NCBI RefSeq assembly: GCF_014651995.1
Contig: NZ_BMXY01000002.1
Coordinates: 124,001 to 188,000 of the forward strand
Direction of reading: 5' to 3'
DNA: 64,000 nt
Source of the DNA: Cognatilysobacter xinjiangensis
Lineage (GTDB): Bacteria; Pseudomonadota; Gammaproteobacteria; Xanthomonadales; Xanthomonadaceae
Shown here: piece after piece, positions 30,801 to 37,129 of the stretch
Layout: each line of letters opens with the position of its first letter
Numbering within the stretch: position 1 is the first letter of the stretch
Notes under the pieces: model-generated
What the model was told of the DNA's origin: nothing
The model's database searches: none
Seen by the model: the letters and a program-made list of their open reading frames with translations, nothing else
Program-made: the position numbers and the translations under genes

Positions 30801-31517
30801 AACCTGCTGACCAACGCGGCCAAATACACGCCCGACGGCGGCGAGATCTCGCTGCGCGTCTACGAATGCGAGGCCGCGGCCTGCGTTTCGGTCACCGATA
30901 CCGGCCTCGGCATTCCGCCCGAGGCGCTGGGCGAGGTGTTCGGCATGTTCGCGCAGGTCAACCGCACGCTCGACCGCGCACAGGGCGGGCTGGGTATCGG
31001 GCTCGCGCTCGCGCGTCGCCTCGTGGAGATGCACGGCGGCAGCATCACCGCCGACAGCGCGGGCCTGGGGCGCGGCAGCACGTTCACCGTGCGCCTGCCG
31101 CTGTCGTTCGACGCGCCGGATGCCGACACGCCGGCGAACGCGCTGTCGTCGACGGGCATGCGTCGCCGCGTGCTGGTGGTCGACGACAACCAGGACGCCG
31201 CGAGCACGCTGGCGATGATGCTGGAGCTCGAAGGCCACGCCACCTGCATCGCGTTCTCCGCGCATGACGGCCTGCGCCTGGCCGCCAACTTCGGCCCCGA
31301 CATCGCCTTCCTCGACATCGGCATGCCCGGCATGAACGGCTACGAGCTCGCGGTCGCGCTGCGGCGCCTGCCGGGGCTCGCGCGCATGCGCCTCGTCGCG
31401 GTGAGCGGCTGGGGCGGCGACGAGGACAAGCGACGCTCGGCCGAAGCGGGCTTCGACCAGCATCTCACCAAGCCGGTGAGCATCGACGCGGTACAGAAGG
31501 CGATGGCGGATGTCTGA
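27885..31517 (+). CDS. MASE1-PAS-PAS-GAF-PAS hybrid histidine kinase with receiver domain
   Basis: A 1210-residue membrane sensor. The N-terminal about 290 residues are a MASE1-type integral sensory domain (GLRWALAQGIASPTWPAAGV, several helices). Then follow PAS (ALEASDTGLWKFDLRSDALT), PAS (SDAILIRDLDGRITYWNDGS), GAF (about residues 565-715), PAS (LADTAPIMIWVGEADGRCSY), a HisKA domain with His861 in LAHELRNPLSPI, a HATPase domain (N box LLTNAAKY, G2 GGLGIGLALARRLVEMHGG) and a receiver with Asp1144 in AFLDIGMPGMNG. The GTG start is preceded by GGCGG. No Hpt or effector is adjacent. The signal is unknown. Confidence 0.93.
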   Translation: MAESSAPIAVSSTVPAAGARQARRALAVTLALTIAYALLAAFGLRWALAQGIASPTWPAAGVALAVLVMAGPRHAPAIVLGYVLAALFGGSPQPSWVIATVAVGNMLSALGAWWVLRRLHFAPRFEAFRDFVVFVGAATLASTIASTIGAVAIGLASPAGTPSVLMWAHWFLGDFTGVLVVGTLVLAWANAGWQRPLRWWFELTACLATLGLICSHVFLGNGVRAYTFLIFMPLIWAALSLRLRGATVACLVTAAFGVAGTTLGLGQFGGLGLHARYIDLQMFVAVSTVATLVLAVVADERRAQRALMASEARLRLALEASDTGLWKFDLRSDALTFSPECWRITGLDTRLVEATREGIRRLLHPDDADHVRQAFLDALAHHSLFESEFRIIRPDGVLWLQARGRASFDDDGRPKTMLGTITDVTAHRRDERRLAEQARLLDLTSDAILIRDLDGRITYWNDGSVRLYGYTREQAVGRDAAELLGTRAPLTPRELDALLLRDERWEGEVVDRRQDGEARIIQSRWVLTRDAAGEPHSVMQTHTDITDRKRAERAAAVLAELDQCIARAAGADEVAETGLALLGRHLGLQRCVLSDIDTEQARVRRLHEWTDGAPRGGGGHDAREFFSSEFGILLANGEAVAIRDLRNDPLAAPAVVAQLPPGMLALAAMPYVIEGRFAGFLLVGGAAPRDWRSDEVQLLREVVARLWPAIERARSIAALRESEVRFRQLADTAPIMIWVGEADGRCSYVSRRWTEFTGRLPEAELGEGWKDVMHPDDVPAYMAGFEEAAREQRPFAWEYRGLRWDGAWRWLHVTARPRFGAGSEFLGYIGAVMDVTERREAEEALREADRRKDEFLATLAHELRNPLSPIRTGLHVLNLTDDAETARRTRQMMERQLGHMVRLIDDLLDVSRITSGKVVLQRDRISLQDAALAAIESARPVVESARHRLTVELPEAPLWIDADPTRIAQVMGNLLTNAAKYTPDGGEISLRVYECEAAACVSVTDTGLGIPPEALGEVFGMFAQVNRTLDRAQGGLGIGLALARRLVEMHGGSITADSAGLGRGSTFTVRLPLSFDAPDADTPANALSSTGMRRRVLVVDDNQDAASTLAMMLELEGHATCIAFSAHDGLRLAANFGPDIAFLDIGMPGMNGYELAVALRRLPGLARMRLVAVSGWGGDEDKRRSAEAGFDQHLTKPVSIDAVQKAMADV

Positions 31518-31624
31518 CCTGCGCATGCGTCCCGGCGTCATGCCAACCCCGGACGCCTGCATGGCGCGTGTCGCGCGGATCGGCGGCTTCGACGTGCGCG
31601 CGATGCGACCGCGAGGGCGCCGCA

Positions 31625-31660
31625 CGGGTCGCACGGCGCGTCATCGTGTATACATTCGAA
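31625..31660 (+). promoter_or_regulatory. Candidate promoter upstream of the TelA-like gene at 31752
   Basis: In a very GC-rich region, TATACA at 31649-31654 within the 8-base palindrome TGTATACA is the only AT-rich -10-like element. A -35 match is weak. Transcription would begin about 90 bases before the GTG start of the next gene. Confidence 0.35.
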
Positions 31661-31751
31661 ACGTGCGCGCCGTTACGGGATGCACGCCGAAGCCGGCGAC
31701 GCGGGCAGCCGATGCCGGCCGCGCCGCACGCCACGCGAACCAGGAGCCTTC

Positions 31752-32507
31752 GTGACGTCCCAGCTGCTCCAGGTGCCGCCACCGGGAAACGAAGGCGGCG
31801 ACGGTGATCCGGTCGGGCGCATCGATCGCGAGATCATCCGCGAGGTCGACCTCGATCGCGTCTCCGCGTTGATCGAACGTCGCAGCGCGTCCGGCCTGCT
31901 GGAGGAACTCGCCGGCATCGTGCAGGCGCTCGAACTCGCCGCGTCCCGCGCCTCGCCGCTGCGCGCGGGCATCGTCGGCCGCCTGCTGGGGCGCGACCTC
32001 GCGCAACAGGCACGCGCGCGCCAGGCCTACGAGCACATCCGCATCCGCCTGCACCTCGCCGAACGCCGCGCCGTCGAGGTCGAGGCGCACGGGCGCGAGC
32101 TGGCCGAGGCCGTGGCGCATATCGGTCGCCAGCGCGCGCGCCTCGCCGAGATCGCCGAGCGCGGGCGCGGCGCGATGGACGCTTTCGCCGTGGGCGCCGC
32201 GCCGCGCCAGGCTGACGCGATGGCGCGGCGGCTCGACCACCTGACGCTGCTGATCAGTTCCTGGGACATCGCCGCCGCGCACATGCGGCTGGTCCGCCAG
32301 TACGGCGAGCTGCTGCTCGCGCGCTATGCGCACGTGCGCGACGTCGTGGTACCGCAGTGGCGACGTGCCGTCGAAATCGCGCTGACGCAGGACGAGGATG
32401 GCGATACGCAGGCGGCGGAACTCCTGCGCGAGGCGCTCGAATCGCTGCTGCAGGCGACCGCCCCCGAGCCGGCCGTCTTTCCGAGCGGTAAGGACCTGCG
32501 CGTCTAG
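31752..32507 (+). CDS. TelA-like helical protein (divergent)
   Basis: A 251-residue, almost entirely helical protein without membrane segments. The annotation rests on comparison inside the window: it shares with the TelA family protein at 43113 and the gene at 42463 a block near the C-terminus (here YAHVRDVVVPQWRRAVEIAL), a central RRLDHLTLLISSW helix and an earlier VGRLLGRDL segment. TelA proteins are linked to tellurite and membrane-stress resistance, mechanism unknown. The GTG start at 31752 has CAGGAG 5 bases upstream. It precedes the YjfI-PspA operon in the same direction, but an opposite-strand small gene lies between, so it is probably a separate transcript. Confidence 0.68.
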   Translation: MTSQLLQVPPPGNEGGDGDPVGRIDREIIREVDLDRVSALIERRSASGLLEELAGIVQALELAASRASPLRAGIVGRLLGRDLAQQARARQAYEHIRIRLHLAERRAVEVEAHGRELAEAVAHIGRQRARLAEIAERGRGAMDAFAVGAAPRQADAMARRLDHLTLLISSWDIAAAHMRLVRQYGELLLARYAHVRDVVVPQWRRAVEIALTQDEDGDTQAAELLREALESLLQATAPEPAVFPSGKDLRV

Positions 32508-32789
32508 TCAGCGCGCCTCCCGCGCCAGCGCCTCGCGCGACGGTCGCGGGCCGCGCGGATGGCGAACGCCGTCCCGCCCCGCATCGTCGACTACCCACTC
32601 CGCCTGCGTCGCATGCGCCTGCCGGGGCATGGCGTCGGCATTGCCCTGCCATGCGCCACCCGTCGCGAGCCGCGCGGCGACGTCATCGGGACCTGCATCC
32701 GCCGGCGCCCGGAGTCGCCCGCCCAGCATCAGCGCGCCCGCGACGCCGAGCAGGCCGCACATCATCATCGTCCTCGGGTTCCGGACCAT
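32508..32789 (-). CDS. Small hypothetical membrane-anchored or exported protein (93 aa)
   Basis: The frame begins with a short N-terminus and a hydrophobic segment (MMMCGLLGVAGALMLGGRL), then continues as a polar, low-complexity tail. A good ribosome-binding site (GAGGAC) stands 6 bases before the ATG. Its stop abuts the stop of the TelA-like gene at 32507 and it diverges from the YjfI gene, so its promoter region (32790-32980) is shared with that operon. I do not recognise the family. The weak complexity leaves open that it is not a real gene. Confidence 0.42.
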   Translation of the reverse strand: MVRNPRTMMMCGLLGVAGALMLGGRLRAPADAGPDDVAARLATGGAWQGNADAMPRQAHATQAEWVVDDAGRDGVRHPRGPRPSREALAREAR

Positions 32790-32952
32790 GGCGTCCTCGC
32801 GGCTCGGGCCTTCGAGCCTTGCACGCGGCGTGGCGAGATGATGTCGACGCGGTGCGGGCGTTCCTCGGCGGGCTGCGAAGCCGCGAAGCCCGCCGCGCCG
32901 AACGACCACGCCTGCCGTTCGTCGGATCGGCCGCGGGAACCGCTGTTCGTGG

Positions 32953-32990
32953 CTTTCATGTAAGGGTAGTGTCGCCTTTCATGAAAGGCG
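32953..32990. promoter_or_regulatory. Palindromic candidate operator over the yjfI-like start codon
   Basis: CGCCTTTCATGAAAGGCG at 32973-32990 is a perfect 18-base palindrome whose centre contains the ATG of the YjfI-like gene. A related imperfect copy, CTTTCATGTAAGG, lies 23 bases upstream (about two helical turns; CATG cores at 32957 and 32980). A -10-like TAGTGT at 32967 would put the transcription start near the ATG, giving a nearly leaderless message covered by the operator; there is no good ribosome-binding site for ATG 32981. A dimeric repressor, possibly YjfI itself, is the likely user. Confidence 0.6.
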
Positions 32991-33619
32991 AACGCCCCCG
33001 CAGCTCCACCGAATACGTTCGCGAGTTCCGGCGGCGCATGCGCGAGGCCGGGCTCGTCAAGCGGGAGGTGTGGATCCGACCGGAGCGCAGCCCGGAACTC
33101 ACCGCGGTCGAGAAGCAGCTGCGCCAGCCGCGCGGTGCCGTCGTGGGAAGCGACGAGGAGCGCTCGAGCCGGCCGGGCTGGACCGTCCACGCCCTGGGCG
33201 CGGCGCTCGGCGGAACCCGGCCCATCGTCGACGGTCGCATCGAGCTCGAGGTCATCGAGGGCACCGAGCCGAGCCTGCACTTAGTCATGCGCGACTACGG
33301 TGACCTGCCGGTGTTCGTCGCGATCGGCGGCGAGCAGATCGTAGTGCAGGCGCTGATGTGGCCGGTGGAGGACGTGCTCGACACCGCAGGGTTCAACGCG
33401 CACGCACTTCGGACCCACAAGCTGCTGCCGCTCAGCACGCTCGGCATCGAGCCGATCGGCGGCGTGGCCTGCTACATCATGTTCGGCTCGCTCGACACCC
33501 ATTCGAGCCTCGCCAACATCCTGTTCGAGATCGAGACGCTCGCGGAGAACGTGCTCGACGCCGCCGACGCCTATACGCCATTCCTGCGGCCCGAACTGCT
33601 CGAGGAGGCCGCCGCATGA
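32981..33619 (+). CDS. YjfI family (DUF2170) protein with possible ribbon-helix-helix N-terminus
   Basis: A 212-residue protein. Residues from about 75 on match DUF2170/YjfI: LVMRDYGDLPVFVAIGGEQI, VQALMWPVEDVLDTAGFNAH, THKLLPLSTLGIEPIGGVAC, ILFEIETLAENVLDAADAYT. In E. coli yjfI sits directly before yjfJ, a pspA paralogue, exactly as here. The first 45 residues (SSTEYVREFRRRMREAGLVK, REVWIRPER) resemble the strand-helix start of MazE/DUF3018-type ribbon-helix-helix antitoxins, suggesting DNA binding; this is inference. An in-frame GTG at 32969 is an alternative start. Its stop overlaps the pspA start (ATGA). It may regulate the operon through the palindrome at its own start. Confidence 0.8.
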   Translation: MKGERPRSSTEYVREFRRRMREAGLVKREVWIRPERSPELTAVEKQLRQPRGAVVGSDEERSSRPGWTVHALGAALGGTRPIVDGRIELEVIEGTEPSLHLVMRDYGDLPVFVAIGGEQIVVQALMWPVEDVLDTAGFNAHALRTHKLLPLSTLGIEPIGGVACYIMFGSLDTHSSLANILFEIETLAENVLDAADAYTPFLRPELLEEAAA

Positions 33620-34335
33620 GCAGCCTCGGCAAACTCGTGGGGCGCGTGCGCGAGCAGCTCTCCGAAATCGGCGAGGCGATCGCGGGCAACGCGGCGGACC
33701 GTGCACTGGAGGAGCAGATCCGGCTCGCCGACGGCCAGCTGCGCACGTGGCGAGCGTCGCTCGCCGAACTCAAGGCCCGGCATCTGGCTGCCAGCGAGCG
33801 CCGCGACGCCGACGCCGCGACCATCCTGCAGCGCGAAGCGCAGGCCGCCGCGGCGCTGCAGGCGGGCGAGGACGCGCTCGCGCTCGAAGTCGCGCGCGAG
33901 ATCGATCGCCTCGAACTTGCCCGCGACGACGAGGCCGCGCTCATCGCCCATCTCGATGCCTGTATCGCGCAGCTGGTTCCGCTGGTCGAACAGGGCGAGC
34001 GTCACCTGCGCCGCCTGCGCCACCAGATCGACGTGCTGCATGCGGCGCAGACGGTGCAGCGCGCGCAGGAATCGGTGGCGGGTCGCGCCTGCGGCAGCGT
34101 GCCGCCGCCGCGGACGGCGATCGATTCGCTGATGCGCGCGCGCCGCAGGCATGGCGCCGCGCCGATCGACATCGAGTCGGCCGGTATCCCGAGCGCCGAC
34201 GCGCTCGACATCAAGCTGCACGACGCCGGGCTCGACCAGCGCGCGCGACTGGACGCGATCCTCGCCCGCATCCAGGCGACTGCCGCGCCCGTCGTCGACA
34301 GCGAACCCGCACGACATTCCCGCAGGACGCCGTAA
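33616..34335 (+). CDS. PspA/IM30 (ESCRT-III-like) family protein
   Basis: A 239-residue coiled-coil protein of PspA type: SLGKLVGRVREQLSEIGEAI at the N-terminus, then long alternating Ala/Glu/Arg helices (LRTWRASLAELKARHLAASE, AAALQAGEDALALEVAREID) up to about residue 155. The C-terminal about 80 residues are less regular and carry IDIESAGIPSADALDIKLHD. PspA-family proteins assemble on stressed inner membranes and remodel them like ESCRT-III. The gene overlaps yjfI upstream and the NfeD-like gene downstream (TAATG). This variant is closer in context to E. coli YjfJ than to PspA of the pspABC system. Confidence 0.85.
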   Translation: MSSLGKLVGRVREQLSEIGEAIAGNAADRALEEQIRLADGQLRTWRASLAELKARHLAASERRDADAATILQREAQAAAALQAGEDALALEVAREIDRLELARDDEAALIAHLDACIAQLVPLVEQGERHLRRLRHQIDVLHAAQTVQRAQESVAGRACGSVPPPRTAIDSLMRARRRHGAAPIDIESAGIPSADALDIKLHDAGLDQRARLDAILARIQATAAPVVDSEPARHSRRTP

Positions 34336-34985
34336 TGGATGCCTTCCTCGCCACCGCCCTGACGTTCCCGACCGTCGTCTACAGCGTGCTGCTGGCGGTC
34401 TGCCTGATCTACTGGCTGCTCGCCGCGACCGGCCTGTTCGACCACCACGCCCCCGACGCTCTGGTCCACGGACACGCGACCGACGCACCGACCGCCGACG
34501 GCGACGCCGGTGACGTCGCCGCGATTCTCGCGCGCCTCGGGCTCGCGGGCGTGCCGGTGATGGTGATCGCCACCGTGCTGAGCTTCTTCGGCTGGCTCTG
34601 CGCGTATTACGTGCAGCTGCTGGTGCTCGACCATCTGCACACCTCGCTGCGCGTCGTGCTGGGTATCGCGATCGATGTGCTGGCGCTCGTGCCCGGCCTC
34701 GTCGCCACCTCGCTGGTGCTGCGCCCGGTCAGCCGCTGGATCCTCAGGCTGCGTCCGCCGGTCGAGCCCGGCCTGCTCGGTCGCGTCGGCACGGTCAGCA
34801 CGCCTGCCGTGGACGCGCGGTACGGCCAGGCGACGATCGACGACGGCGGCGCCGGCCTGATCCTGCAGATCCGTTCCAACGACACCGGCCGGTTCAAGCG
34901 TGGCGACCGGGTCGTGCTCATCGAATACCTCGATGCGCAGCATGCCTACCGCGTCATCGCCGAAGAGCAGTTCAACAGCCTGTAA
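34335..34985 (+). CDS. NfeD/YqiJ-like inner-membrane OB-fold protein
   Basis: A 216-residue protein with a first transmembrane helix (YSVLLAVCLIYWLLAATGLF), a His/Asp-rich loop (HHAPDALVHGHA), two or three further helices (VPVMVIATVLSFFGWLCAYY, VVLGIAIDVLALVPGLVATS) and a soluble C-terminal OB-like domain (GLLGRVGTVSTPAVDARYGQ, FKRGDRVVLIEYLDA). This is the layout of YqiJ/NfeD proteins, which partner flotillins: yqiJ-yqiK in E. coli and yuaF-floT in Bacillus. The flotillin gene follows after 26 bases, confirming the pair. It probably anchors the flotillin assembly. Confidence 0.85.
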   Translation: MDAFLATALTFPTVVYSVLLAVCLIYWLLAATGLFDHHAPDALVHGHATDAPTADGDAGDVAAILARLGLAGVPVMVIATVLSFFGWLCAYYVQLLVLDHLHTSLRVVLGIAIDVLALVPGLVATSLVLRPVSRWILRLRPPVEPGLLGRVGTVSTPAVDARYGQATIDDGGAGLILQIRSNDTGRFKRGDRVVLIEYLDAQHAYRVIAEEQFNSL

Positions 34986-35011
34986 GCACCACACCTCAAG
35001 GAGAGGTCGCA

Positions 35012-37069
35012 ATGAGTATGTCCCTGATCATGCCGTTCATCGTCGGCACCGGCGCGCTGCTGGTGGTGCTCCTCGGCATCTTCGGCCTGTTCAAGGCCTT
35101 CTACGTCAAGGTCGAGCAGGGCACTGCGCTGATCGTCAACGACCTCAGCAGCACGCCTAAGGTGCGCTTCACCGGCGGGCTGATCATCCCGGTGCTGTAC
35201 AAGGCCGAGTACATGCAGATCTCGCTGATCGGCCTGCAGGTCGATCGCAAGGGCAAGGAAGGCCTGGTCTGCAAGGACAACATCCGCGCCGACATCTCGG
35301 TGGCCTTCTACCTGCGTGTCAACGAGACGCAGCAGGACGTGCTGCGCGTCGCCAAGGCGATCGGCGCCAGCCGCGCTTCGGATCGCGCGGCGGTGGACGA
35401 GCTGTTCAACGCCAAGTTCTCTGAGGCGTTGAAGACCGTCGGCAAGCGCTTCGACTTCACCGAGCTGTTCGACAAGCGCGACGAGTTCCGCGACGAGATC
35501 GTCAAGGTGATCGGCAGCGACCTCAACGGCTACGCGCTCGAGGACGTCGCGATCGACTACCTGGAGCAGACGCCCAAGCACCTGCTCGATCCGAACAACA
35601 TCCTCGATGCCGAGGGCATCAAGAAGATCACGCTGATCACCTCCGAGCAGAACATCCGCACGAACGACCTCGAGCAGAACGCGACGCTGGAGATCCAGAA
35701 GCGCAATACCGCCGCGCGCGAAGCCTCGCTGTCGATGGAGAAGCAGGTCGCCGAGGCCGAGGCACGCCAGGCCCGCGAGGTCGCCGAGATCCGCGCCCGC
35801 GAGGAAGCCGCCGCGAAGAAGGCGCAGGAGGAGCAGCGCCTGATCGCCGAGCAGGCGCGCCTGGAAACCGAGGAGAAGCTGCAGATCCGCGACCAGAACA
35901 AGCAGCGCGAGATCGAGGTCGCGGAGCAGAACCGCCAGCGCGCTGTGGCCATCGAGGCCGAGCGCGTGGAGCGTGCGCGTGCGCTGGAGAAGGTCACGAC
36001 CGAGCGCGAGGTGCAGTTGCAGGGCGTCGAGCGCGACAAGGTCGTCGAGACCGGCAGGATGGATGTCGCCAACATCACCCGCGAGCGCATCGCGATCGAC
36101 AAGACGGTCGCGCAGGAAGAGGAGCGGATCAAGGAAGTGCGCGTGGTGTCCGAAGCCGAGCGCGAGCGCCAGGCGCGCGTGATCGCCGCCGAAGCCGCTG
36201 CACAGGAAGCGCTGGTGCAGGCCGTGAAGCGAGCCGAAGCCGATGAGACCGCCGCCAAGCATCGTGCCGTCGAGCGCACCACGCTCGCGCAGGCCGAACT
36301 CGAGGCGGCGAACCGCGAGGCCGAGGCCAAGCGCCTGCTGGCCGAAGGCATCAAGGCCGAGCGCGCGGCGCCGGGCCTGGCCGATGCGCAGGTGCGCGAA
36401 GCCGGTGCGACGGCCATCGAGAAGGTGGGTCTCGCCGAGGCACGCGTGGCCGAAGCGAAGGCCGAGGCGACCTACAAGCAGGGCAGCGCCGAGAGCCGCG
36501 TGCTCGCCGATACGCTGGCCGCGCGTGCCGAGGGCGAGCAGAAGATGGGCCTGGCGAAGGCCAGTGCGACGGAGGCGGTCGGCACCGCCGAGGCCGACGT
36601 GCTCGGCAAGCGCTTCGCCGTGGAGGCCGAGGGCCTGACCAAGCGTTTCGACGCGCTGGGGCAGCTCAACGACACCGCGCGTGCGCACGAGGAGTTCCGC
36701 ATGGTGCTCGAGAAGAACCTCGAGCAGGCGCTCGCGGCGATCGAGGCGGGACGCGACGTCAGCAAGGAGAACGCCGAGGTCATCGCGACCGCGCTGCGTG
36801 GCGCGAACATCGATCTCGTCGGCGGCGACGGCGGCCTGTTCGAGAGCTTCTCGAAGGCGCTTTCGCTGGGCAAGGCGGTGGAGGGCTTCGCCGCCAAGAG
36901 CCCGATCGCGCAGGACCTGATGGAGCGCTTCCTCGGCGTGGCCAAGCCGACGCCGCGCGAGCGCGTCATTGAAGTGCCGGTTCCGGCGGCGGACCCGACG
37001 CCCATCGCGGCGGCGATCGAGCGCGCGGCGCATGCCGTCGACGCCGAGCCGGCGAAGCCCGCCGTCTGA
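35012..37069 (+). CDS. Flotillin (YqiK-like SPFH protein)
   Basis: A 685-residue flotillin. An N-terminal membrane helix (IVGTGALLVVLLGIFGLFKA) is followed by the SPFH/band 7 domain (about residues 30-200; KVEQGTALIVNDLSSTPKVR, DNIRADISVAFYLRV, LDPNNILDAEGIKKITLIT). A long coiled-coil of EA-rich repeats follows (about 215-580), then a C-terminal region with the usual GGDGGLFESFSKALSLGKAV. It scaffolds membrane microdomains as large ring-like oligomers. The ribosome-binding site AAGGAGAGG is strong. It sits between its NfeD-like partner and the giant AAA ATPase. Confidence 0.93.
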   Translation: MSMSLIMPFIVGTGALLVVLLGIFGLFKAFYVKVEQGTALIVNDLSSTPKVRFTGGLIIPVLYKAEYMQISLIGLQVDRKGKEGLVCKDNIRADISVAFYLRVNETQQDVLRVAKAIGASRASDRAAVDELFNAKFSEALKTVGKRFDFTELFDKRDEFRDEIVKVIGSDLNGYALEDVAIDYLEQTPKHLLDPNNILDAEGIKKITLITSEQNIRTNDLEQNATLEIQKRNTAAREASLSMEKQVAEAEARQAREVAEIRAREEAAAKKAQEEQRLIAEQARLETEEKLQIRDQNKQREIEVAEQNRQRAVAIEAERVERARALEKVTTEREVQLQGVERDKVVETGRMDVANITRERIAIDKTVAQEEERIKEVRVVSEAERERQARVIAAEAAAQEALVQAVKRAEADETAAKHRAVERTTLAQAELEAANREAEAKRLLAEGIKAERAAPGLADAQVREAGATAIEKVGLAEARVAEAKAEATYKQGSAESRVLADTLAARAEGEQKMGLAKASATEAVGTAEADVLGKRFAVEAEGLTKRFDALGQLNDTARAHEEFRMVLEKNLEQALAAIEAGRDVSKENAEVIATALRGANIDLVGGDGGLFESFSKALSLGKAVEGFAAKSPIAQDLMERFLGVAKPTPRERVIEVPVPAADPTPIAAAIERAAHAVDAEPAKPAV

Positions 37070-37078
37070 GCAGGAACC

Positions 37079-37102
37079 GCCGGGCGCCGCGCGGCGCCCG
37101 GC
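37079..37102 (+). other. Intercistronic hairpin between flotillin and AAA ATPase genes
   Basis: Perfect 10-base arms GCCGGGCGCC and GGCGCCCGGC with a 4-base loop, in the only long gap (60 bases) inside the operon. No T-tract follows, so it may stabilise the upstream mRNA or cause partial polarity, keeping the large ATPase below the flotillin in amount. Confidence 0.6.
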
Positions 37103-37129
37103 TCGCACACGGAATAGAAGGTCGACCCC

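Noticed and set aside
27849-31634. Minus-strand open frame of 1261 codons opposite the hybrid kinase
   Set aside because: Shadow of a clear multidomain kinase; composition of codon-complement type only.
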